From: JBKHJZ01 sp046537875
GTDB lineage: Bacteria > Actinomycetota > Acidimicrobiia > Acidimicrobiales > VFJN01
Assembly: GCA_046537875.1 (NCBI GenBank)
Contig: JBKHJZ010000220.1
Location: 1 to 5,143, forward strand
Direction of reading: 5' to 3'
Length of the DNA stretch: 5,143 nucleotides
Below the pieces are notes generated by a model. The model was given only the letters and a program-made list of their open reading frames with translations, made no database searches and had not been told where the DNA came from. This document shows, piece after piece, positions 1 through 5,143 of this stretch (positions are counted from its first letter, which is position 1; every line of letters starts with the position of its first letter). Made by a program: the position numbers and the translations under genes.

Positions 1-39
1 CCGTGGGCCCCGCCGGGAGACCTGCGAGACTGGCCGGCC

Positions 40-1266
40 ATGGGTGATGTGCAGGGGACCGTGGAGCCGGGGTTCGAGCGCGTGCGCGAGGCGTTCGAGC
101 GCAACTTCGCCGACCACGGCGAGGTGGGCGCGGCGTGCGCGATCTACCTCCACGGCCGGCCGGTGGTCGACCTGTGGGGCGGGGTGGCCGATCCGGCCGG
201 CGACACGCCGTACACCGAGGACACGCTCCAACTCGTGTTCTCGTCGACGAAGGGCGCCACCGCGCTGTGCGCCAACCTGCTCGCCCAGCGGGGCGACCTC
301 GATCTCGACGCCCCGGTCGCCCGCTACTGGCCCGAGTTCGCCCGGGCGGGGAAGGACGCTGTCCCGGTCCGGTGGTTGCTGTCCCACCATGCCGGGCTGC
401 CGTACATCGAGCGGGCGCTCACGCTCGACGAGGCCCTCGCCTGGGATCCGCCGGTCGAGGCGCTGGCGGCCCAGGCGCCGATCTGGGAGCCGGGCACGGC
501 CCACGGCTACCACGCCGTCACGTTCGGGTGGCTGGTGGGCGAGGTGGTCCGGCGCGTGACGGGTCGCAGCCTCGGGACCTTCTTCGCCGACGAGGTGGCG
601 GGCCCGCTGGGGCTCGAGTTCTGGATCGGCCTGCCCGACCGTCACCAGCACCGGGTCGCCCCGCTGACCAACCGCGGTGTTCGCCACGGCGATCCCCACC
701 CGGAGCAGGCGACCGGCATGGAGGCCGAGGGGGGACGGACCCTCGCCGAGGTGATCGAGCAGTTCCTCGGCCCCGACTCGCTGCTGGCCAGGGCGCTCGC
801 CGGCACCGGCGACGTGTTCACCACCGAGGGCGTGTTCAACCGGCCCGAGGTGCGCGCGGCCGAGCTGCCCGCCGCCAACGGGGTGGCGAACGCGAGGTCC
901 ATGGCCCGGATGTACGCGGCGATGATCGGGCCGGTGGACGACGCCGGCGTCGCGCCGCTGCTCACCCCCGACCAGGTCGGGGCGGCGTCGGCCTGTCGGA
1001 CGAGCGGGGCCGACAGGGTGCTGATGCTCGAGACCACGTTCGGTCTGGGGTTCATGACCTCGTCGCCGTTCGCGCCCTACGGCGGGGCGGCATCGTTCGG
1101 GCACGCCGGTGCCGGTGGCTCGGTGGGTTTCGCCGATCCCGAGAACGGCCTCGCCTTCGGCTACGTGATGAACCGCATGATGGCCAACCTGGCTGGCGAT
1201 CCCCGCAGCCGGGGCCTGGTCGCCGCGGCGTACGACGCCATCGGCGTGACCCCGGCCTTCGTGTAG
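40..1266 (+). CDS. Serine hydrolase, beta-lactamase/EstB-like esterase family
   Basis: The 408-residue protein has the class C beta-lactamase/penicillin-binding fold signature used by EstB-type carboxylesterases. The nucleophile motif SxxK is S68-S-T-K71, the general-base tyrosine is Y157 in GYHAVTFGWL (in place of the Y-x-N of true beta-lactamases), and the KTG-equivalent loop is H355-A-G near the C-terminus, followed by a Gly-rich turn. Relatives hydrolyse short-chain esters or similar acyl substrates; the actual substrate cannot be read from sequence. There is no signal peptide or membrane segment, so it is probably cytosolic. The N-terminal pattern (VEPGFERVREAFERNF, then GAACAIYLHGRPVVDLWGG) is where this family normally begins, which supports ATG 40. 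The frame is open to the left edge, so a longer start cannot be excluded, and no well-spaced Shine-Dalgarno is visible (GGGAGA at 15-20 is too far away). GAGACT at 26-31 would be a degraded -10 box. An antibiotic-resistance role is not supported. Confidence 0.9.
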   Translation: MGDVQGTVEPGFERVREAFERNFADHGEVGAACAIYLHGRPVVDLWGGVADPAGDTPYTEDTLQLVFSSTKGATALCANLLAQRGDLDLDAPVARYWPEFARAGKDAVPVRWLLSHHAGLPYIERALTLDEALAWDPPVEALAAQAPIWEPGTAHGYHAVTFGWLVGEVVRRVTGRSLGTFFADEVAGPLGLEFWIGLPDRHQHRVAPLTNRGVRHGDPHPEQATGMEAEGGRTLAEVIEQFLGPDSLLARALAGTGDVFTTEGVFNRPEVRAAELPAANGVANARSMARMYAAMIGPVDDAGVAPLLTPDQVGAASACRTSGADRVLMLETTFGLGFMTSSPFAPYGGAASFGHAGAGGSVGFADPENGLAFGYVMNRMMANLAGDPRSRGLVAAAYDAIGVTPAFV

Positions 1267-1333
1267 GTCCGTGACCCCGCCCGTCGGGTGGCTGGTGCCG
1301 CGCCCGCAGCGCCGGCCCGCCGGAGACCACCGG

Positions 1334-1339
1334 TAGCGT
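1334..1339 (+). promoter_or_regulatory. Candidate -10 box of a leaderless promoter for prfC
   Basis: TAGCGT, within the octamer GGTAGCGT at 1333-1340, lies 10 bases before ATG 1350 and fits the actinobacterial TANNNT -10 consensus. Transcription would begin at or within a few bases of the ATG, giving a leaderless mRNA, consistent with the lack of a purine-rich Shine-Dalgarno there. The same octamer precedes the TTG start of the minus-strand hydrolase. No convincing -35 element is visible. The rest of the 83-base gap (1267-1333) shows only weak GC-rich inverted repeats such as CCGG-CCCG-CCGG and no clear terminator. Confidence 0.45.
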
Positions 1340-1349
1340 GGGTAGCCAC

Positions 1350-2936
1350 ATGTCTGTCGCCCCCTCCGACCAGGCCGCCCGCCGGCGGACCTTCGCCATC
1401 ATCAGCCATCCCGACGCCGGGAAGACCACGCTCACCGAGAAGTTCCTGCTCTACGGCGGGGCGGTGCAGGAGGCCGGTCACGTGAAGGCCCGGGGCCAGC
1501 GCCGGCGCGTCCGGTCCGACTGGATGGAGCTCGAGCAGAAGCGCGGCATCTCGGTCACCTCGGCCGTGCTGCAGTTCCCCTACGGCGGCGACGTGCTCAA
1601 CCTGCTGGACACGCCCGGTCACCGCGACTTCTCCGAGGACACCTACCGGGTGCTCGCCGCGGTCGACGCCGCGGTCATGGTGCTCGACGCCGCCAAGGGC
1701 ATCGAGGCGCAGACGCTGAAGCTGTTCGAGGTGTGCCGGGCGCGCGGGGTGCCGCTGCTCACGTTCATCAACAAGTGGGACCGCCCGGCGCGCGAGGGGC
1801 TCGAGCTGCTCGACGAGATCGAGGCGCGCCTCGACCTCCAGCCGGTGCCGGTCACCTGGCCGGTCGGCATCGCGGGCGATTTCCGGGGGTTGATCCACCG
1901 GCGCACCGGCTCCTTCGTCCGCTTCGGGCGGACGGCGCACGGCGCGGCCGAGGCGGCGGAGGAGGTGATCGATGCCGAGCGGGCCGCCGCCGAGGAGGGC
2001 GACGCCTGGCAGGCCGCGGCCGACGAGGTGGCGCTGCTCGGCGAGGTCGGGGCCGAGGTCGACGCCGAGCTGTTCCTCGCCGGCGAGCAGACGCCCGTGT
2101 TCGTCGGCTCGGCGCTCACCAACTTCGGGGTGGGCATGCTGCTCGACGGCATCGTCGAGCTGGCGCCGCCGCCCACGCCGTGGCCCGACGTCCAGGGCGA
2201 CCCTCGTCCCCTCGACGACCCGTTCTCGGGCTTCGTGTTCAAGGTCCAGGCGAACATGGACCCCGCCCACCGCGACCGGGTGGCGTTCGTGCGGGTGTGC
2301 TCCGGCAGGTTCGAGCGGGGCGCCGTGGTCACCCACCAGCCCACCGGCAGGCCGTTCGCCACCAAGTACGCGCACTCGGTGTTCGGCCAGGAGCGCGGCA
2401 CGGTCGACGAGGCGTACCCCGGCGACATCGTCGCCCTCGTCAACGCCGGGGATGTCAGGGTGGGCGACACGCTCTTCGTCGGCGACCCGGTGGAGTTCCC
2501 GCGGCTGCCCGAGTTCGCGCCGGAGCACTTCGTGGTCGCCCGGGTGCGCGACACCGGCCGGTTCAAGCAGTTCCGCACCGGCATCGCGCAGCTCGACGAG
2601 GAGGGGGTCGTGCAGGTGCTGCGCCGGCCAGACACCGGCGACCAGGCCCCCGTGCTGGCCGCGGTCGGGCCCATGCAGCTCGAGGTGGCGACGTGGCGGC
2701 TCGAGCACGAGTTCGGGGCGCCGGTCGAGCTGACGGCCACCCGCTACACGATCGCCCGCCGCACCGACCCGGCGTCCGAGGACAAGCTGCGGTCCCTCCC
2801 CGGGGTGGACGTGCTCGCCCGCGCCGACGGCACGCTCTACGCCTTGTTCGAGAGCCCGTTCTGGCTGGCGCGGGTGGAGGACGAGCACCCCGAGCTGACC
2901 CTCGACCGCCTGGTGGCCGAGGGCACCGAGGGCTGA
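1350..2936 (+). CDS. prfC: Peptide chain release factor 3 (RF3), translational GTPase
   Basis: RF3 is a cytosolic GTPase that in bacteria removes RF1/RF2 from the ribosome after peptide release. The 528-residue product matches the usual length (about 529 in E. coli). GTPase motifs are intact: P-loop HPDAGKTT at 20-27, SDWME then RGISVTSAV (switch I/G2) at 56-73, DTPGH at 87-91 followed by DFSEDTYR, and NKWD at 141-144. A beta-barrel domain II starts near residue 289 and the RF3-specific C-terminal region runs from about 381, including RFKQFRTGIAQLDEEG and GPMQLEV. The DFSEDTYR and SDWMELE strings separate it from EF-G. I chose ATG 1350 over the in-frame GTG at 1338 because it leaves the normal short N-terminal lead and because GTG 1338 overlaps the proposed -10 box. 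It converges with the TAP-like hydrolase gene, 79 bases between stop codons. No frameshift or missing motif was seen. Confidence 0.96.
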   Translation: MSVAPSDQAARRRTFAIISHPDAGKTTLTEKFLLYGGAVQEAGHVKARGQRRRVRSDWMELEQKRGISVTSAVLQFPYGGDVLNLLDTPGHRDFSEDTYRVLAAVDAAVMVLDAAKGIEAQTLKLFEVCRARGVPLLTFINKWDRPAREGLELLDEIEARLDLQPVPVTWPVGIAGDFRGLIHRRTGSFVRFGRTAHGAAEAAEEVIDAERAAAEEGDAWQAAADEVALLGEVGAEVDAELFLAGEQTPVFVGSALTNFGVGMLLDGIVELAPPPTPWPDVQGDPRPLDDPFSGFVFKVQANMDPAHRDRVAFVRVCSGRFERGAVVTHQPTGRPFATKYAHSVFGQERGTVDEAYPGDIVALVNAGDVRVGDTLFVGDPVEFPRLPEFAPEHFVVARVRDTGRFKQFRTGIAQLDEEGVVQVLRRPDTGDQAPVLAAVGPMQLEVATWRLEHEFGAPVELTATRYTIARRTDPASEDKLRSLPGVDVLARADGTLYALFESPFWLARVEDEHPELTLDRLVAEGTEG

Positions 2937-2953
2937 ACCCGCCCCGCCTCCGA

Positions 2954-3067
2954 GATCAGCAGACGGTGCCGTCCTCGGGCGGCTGGCCGTCGACCAGGTC
3001 GCGGGTCGGTTGGGATCAGCAGACGGTGCCGTCCTCGGGCGGCTGGCCGTCGACCAGGTAGCGGGTC
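2954..3067. repeat. 54-base direct repeat, two copies separated by 6 bases
   Basis: Copies are at 2954-3007 and 3014-3067. They match at 53 of 54 bases; the single difference is C at 3000 against A at 3060. The period is 60 bases and the 6-base spacer is GGTTGG on the plus strand. The right copy is the authentic 3' end of the TAP-like hydrolase gene (codons 474-489, stop and two further bases). The left copy lies in the intergenic space before the prfC stop. The bases flanking each copy differ, so this is not a perfect 60-base tandem unit. Confidence 0.95.
2956..3006 (-). pseudogene. Duplicated 3'-terminal fragment of the TAP-like hydrolase gene
   Basis: Read on the minus strand this encodes TRDLVDGQPPEDGTVC followed by TGA, the same as the last 16 codons of the neighbouring hydrolase except Asp for Tyr (GAC for TAC). 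It has no start codon or upstream coding part of its own, so it is a gene fragment rather than a gene. It is in the same frame as the intact gene, so reading through the hydrolase TGA (3016-3018) would add Ser-Gln-Pro and then this segment. Ordinary termination makes it untranslated 3' sequence. Confidence 0.75.
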
Positions 3068-4485
3068 ACCGCCCCGTCGACGCACGGCACGCCGTTGCCG
3101 ACCACCGTGTGCCCGTCGCCCTCGTAGGTGAGCAGCCGGCCGTCGACGAGGCGATCGGCGACGGCCACGCCGGCCTCGTGCGGCGTGGCGGGGTCGTTGG
3201 TGGTCGAGACCACCACCACGGGTGGTCCACCCGCACCGTCGACCGGCTCCAGCGGCTCGGCCTCGACGGGCCAGAGCGGGCACCGCACGTAGTCGTTGAC
3301 GATCGACTCACCGAGGCGGGGGGCCACGTCCGCCGCCCTGGCCCCGGCGGCGAGGAGCTCGTCCGGATCGTCGGGCCAGGCGAAGTCGATGCAGTTCACG
3401 GCGAAGTACACGTCGAAGTCGGCCACGCTCAGGTAGCGGTCGGCGAGCGCCACCATCCTGGTGCCGTCGCCGTCGAGCGCATCGTCGACGGCGCGCGCCA
3501 GCTGCGGCCACAGCATCTCGCTGTAGAGCGGCATCACCAGGCCGGTGAACAGCTCCCCGGGCCCGAGCGCGCGTGGCGATGCCGGGATCGGCTCGCTCTC
3601 GACCCGGGCGATCAGCTCGTCGAGTGCCCCTGCGGCGTCGGGGGCCAGCGCGCACGACGGGTCGTCGTCGCAGTCGGCGGCGAACGAGTCGATCGACCGC
3701 TCGAACCCCCGCGCCTGGCTGACGGCGAGCTCGATGCCGCTGGGGCCGAGCTCGAGGATGCCGTCGAGCACCATCGCCCGCACGCGCTCGGGGAACCGGT
3801 CGAGCAGCACCTGCCCGATGGCGGTCCCGTAGCTGAAGCCGAGGTAGCTCAGCCGGTCGTCGCCCATCGCGGCCCGCACGGCGTCGATGTCGCGGGCGGC
3901 GTCCACGGTGCCGAGGTGGGGGAGCAGGTCGCCGGCCGCGGCCTCGCAGCCATCGACGTAGTCCCCGCTCACGGCGAGCAGTGCCCGGCGGTCGCCCGGA
4001 TCGTCGATCGTGTGGTCGACGCCGTACAGCTCGGTGATGTCGCCGCCGCAGTCGATGTCGCTGGCGCCGAGGCCCCGGGGGTCGACCCCCACGACGTCGA
4101 AGCGCTCGGTGATCTCGGCGGGAAGCAGGCCGGCCTGGGCGACGGCGAAGTCGGTCGCGGTCGCCCCGGGCCCCCCGGGGTTGACGAACAGCGGCCCGAT
4201 GCGGTCGCCCGATGCCGGCACCCGGGCGATGCTGAGCGTGAGCGTGGGCCCGCCGGGGTCGTCGTGGTCGACGGGCACCTCGAGCTCGCTGCACTCGGCC
4301 GGGCCGCACGGGCTCCAGGTGAGCGTGCCCTGTCCCTGTCCCTCGTCGGGGACACCGCTTCCCGTGGTGCGACCCTCGCTCTGGGCGTCCGTCAGCGGGT
4401 CGTCCTGGGCCTCACCGGTGCACGCGCCGGCGGCGAGCCCGAGGACGACGAGAGGGGGAACGAGGCGAGCGATCGGCCGGGCCAA
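3016..4485 (-). CDS. Secreted alpha/beta hydrolase, S33/TAP-like tripeptidyl aminopeptidase, probable lipoprotein
   Basis: The 489-residue protein resembles extracellular tripeptidyl aminopeptidases (SlpD/SlpE, TAP group), which remove short peptides from N-termini of proteins. The oxyanion-loop motif NPGGPG is at 102-107, the nucleophile elbow G216-F-S218-Y-G has Ser218 as nucleophile, Asp431 sits in NDPATP, and His459 in GDGHTV; the last two lie in the TAP C-terminal domain. The N-terminus has Arg3 and Arg7, a hydrophobic stretch 8-21, and AAGA-Cys22, an acceptable lipobox with Ala rather than Leu at -3. Residues 23-54 form an acidic, Gly/Thr/Gln-rich linker. Several cysteines, including the terminal Cys489, suggest disulfides outside the cell. 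The start is TTG 4485; it is the start that includes the signal peptide, and no alternative start codon follows within it. It lies 10 bases after the stop of the M15 peptidase gene, so co-transcription is likely. The exact substrate is unknown. Confidence 0.92.
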   Translation of the reverse strand: MARPIARLVPPLVVLGLAAGACTGEAQDDPLTDAQSEGRTTGSGVPDEGQGQGTLTWSPCGPAECSELEVPVDHDDPGGPTLTLSIARVPASGDRIGPLFVNPGGPGATATDFAVAQAGLLPAEITERFDVVGVDPRGLGASDIDCGGDITELYGVDHTIDDPGDRRALLAVSGDYVDGCEAAAGDLLPHLGTVDAARDIDAVRAAMGDDRLSYLGFSYGTAIGQVLLDRFPERVRAMVLDGILELGPSGIELAVSQARGFERSIDSFAADCDDDPSCALAPDAAGALDELIARVESEPIPASPRALGPGELFTGLVMPLYSEMLWPQLARAVDDALDGDGTRMVALADRYLSVADFDVYFAVNCIDFAWPDDPDELLAAGARAADVAPRLGESIVNDYVRCPLWPVEAEPLEPVDGAGGPPVVVVSTTNDPATPHEAGVAVADRLVDGRLLTYEGDGHTVVGNGVPCVDGAVTRYLVDGQPPEDGTVC

Positions 4486-4492
4486 CGCTGGG

Positions 4493-4498
4493 ACGCTA
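4493..4498 (-). promoter_or_regulatory. Candidate internal -10 box before the TAP-like hydrolase
   Basis: On the minus strand GGTAGCGT (4500 to 4493) contains TAGCGT ending 7 bases before TTG 4485. It is identical to the octamer before prfC and fits a leaderless TANNNT-type promoter. The TAG stop codon of the upstream M15 peptidase gene (4498-4496) forms its first half, so the match may partly reflect the stop codon. The GGGGCGGGG run just upstream is a possible but poorly spaced ribosome-binding sequence. A second internal promoter and simple operon read-through are both compatible. Confidence 0.35.
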
Positions 4499-5143
4499 CC
4501 CCGCCCCTGTGGGTCCCTCCTGCCGGGCGAGCATCCACTCGCGCGGGGTCATGTCCGATCCCCGGATCTCGGCTGCCACCTCACGCCCCACGTAGCGGAG
4601 GTGCCAGGGCTCGAACTCGTAGCAGGTGCGGGAGCGCGACTCGGTCGGGTAGCTGAGGACGAACCCGTACTCGTGCGCGTGGTCGGCGACCCATTTGCCG
4701 GCCGGCGTGCTGCCGAAGGCGGGGGTGAGCTCCTCGTCCTCGGGGTTGAGCACGTCGACGGTCGTGCCGAGCTGGTGCTCGCTGTGGCCGGCGCGGGCGG
4801 TGCGCAGCCGGGCGGCCGTCGGCCCTTCCTCGCGCACCTTCTTGTCGTACAGCTCCTGCTGGTAGGAGAAGCTGCGGTAGGCGGAAACCACCATGAGTGG
4901 TGTGCCGTTCGCCTCGGCGTCCCGGCGGAGCTTGGTGAGATCGTCGAGGACGATCCGCCGCACCTGCCCGTCCGAGTCGAAGCCCGCCTCGCGGACGTCC
5001 ACCAGGTCGGGGGGTTCGAAGTCGGCGGGCAGTTGGTTTTCGGTGTCGACCACGATCGTCGCCCAGTCCTCGACCGGGTCGCCGACCACAGGTTCGTCAC
5101 CGAACGTGCACGCGGAGGGGTCGGGGGCGGCCGTGGTGGAGGG
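4496..5143 (-). CDS. M15 family (VanY-like) D-alanyl-D-alanine carboxypeptidase, 5'-truncated by window edge
   Basis: Zinc-dependent carboxypeptidases of family M15B cut the terminal D-Ala from peptidoglycan stem peptides outside the membrane. Counting from the Val encoded by GTG 5089, the signature SAYRSFSYQQELY is at 69-81, SEHQLGTTVD at 103-112 supplies zinc ligands His105 and Asp112, and EPWHLRYVG at 160-168 supplies catalytic Glu160 and zinc ligand His163. All key residues are present, so the domain should be active. The reading frame stays open from 5089 to the right edge and adds 18 codons rich in Pro, Ser, Thr and Ala with one Cys, typical of the linker after a signal peptide or lipobox. 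GTG 5089 is therefore probably an internal Val and the true start is outside the window. It is probably co-transcribed with the downstream TAP-like hydrolase. Nothing indicates vancomycin resistance: no VanR/S/H/A/X partners are in view. Confidence 0.9.
   Translation of the reverse strand, partial: PSTTAAPDPSACTFGDEPVVGDPVEDWATIVVDTENQLPADFEPPDLVDVREAGFDSDGQVRRIVLDDLTKLRRDAEANGTPLMVVSAYRSFSYQQELYDKKVREEGPTAARLRTARAGHSEHQLGTTVDVLNPEDEELTPAFGSTPAGKWVADHAHEYGFVLSYPTESRSRTCYEFEPWHLRYVGREVAAEIRGSDMTPREWMLARQEGPTGAG

Noticed and set aside
40..1266. An antibiotic-resistance beta-lactamase.
   Set aside because: The Tyr motif is Y-H-A and the third motif is H-A-G, as in EstB-like esterases; there is no signal peptide, which periplasmic or secreted beta-lactamases need.
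1338..1349. GTG at 1338 as the start of prfC.
   Set aside because: It adds only Met-Gly-Ser-His before the family-typical start and overlaps the proposed -10 box; ATG 1350 is the better start.
1161..2888. A 575-codon open frame on the minus strand opposite prfC.
   Set aside because: Its His/Arg/Gly/Ala-rich composition with no recognisable domain is the usual antisense shadow of a GC-rich gene; the plus strand carries an unambiguous RF3.
2954..3067. A minimal CRISPR array or phage attachment sites.
   Set aside because: There are only two copies, the spacer is 6 bases, one copy is coding sequence, and no cas, integrase or element lies between or beside them.
3010..4656. A 548-codon open frame on the plus strand opposite the TAP-like hydrolase.
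   Set aside because: It mirrors the codon bias of the real minus-strand gene, overlaps two genes with clear catalytic motifs, and has no domain of its own.
4496..5143. A vancomycin-resistance vanY.
   Set aside because: M15B carboxypeptidases are common housekeeping envelope enzymes, and no other van genes are present.

Overview
The window is very GC-rich, with strong G/C bias at third codon positions, and the four genes have a typical actinobacterial look. Leaderless-style promoters, with a TANNNT-type -10 box about 7-10 bases before the start codon, add to that. I infer a high-GC actinobacterium, possibly of the Acidimicrobiia type, but no rRNA or other marker fixes the lineage.

Layout, left to right. 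(1) A complete plus-strand gene at 40-1266 encodes a cytosolic serine hydrolase of the beta-lactamase/EstB esterase family. (2) After an 83-base gap that holds a likely promoter, prfC at 1350-2936 encodes peptide chain release factor 3, a translational GTPase. (3) prfC converges on a minus-strand pair. The pair is read from the right edge: an M15 (VanY-like) D-Ala-D-Ala carboxypeptidase, cut at its 5' end by the window edge (4496-5143), and 10 bases downstream a secreted alpha/beta hydrolase of the S33/TAP-like tripeptidyl-aminopeptidase group (3016-4485), probably a lipoprotein. The gap between the convergent 3' ends (2937-3015) contains a second copy of the last 16 codons and stop of the TAP-like gene.

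The two minus-strand genes probably form an operon for cell-envelope peptide processing: one trims D-amino acids from peptidoglycan stems, the other removes short peptides from protein N-termini outside the cell. The two plus-strand genes have no evident functional link to each other or to that pair.

Most of the window is ordinary housekeeping and envelope sequence, and I see no defence, mobile or RNA-based system. The most unusual structure is the 54-base direct repeat (53 of 54 bases identical, copies 6 bases apart) that duplicates the 3' end of the TAP-like gene just past its own stop codon and keeps the reading frame. Next is an identical octamer GGTAGCGT directly before two start codons on opposite strands.
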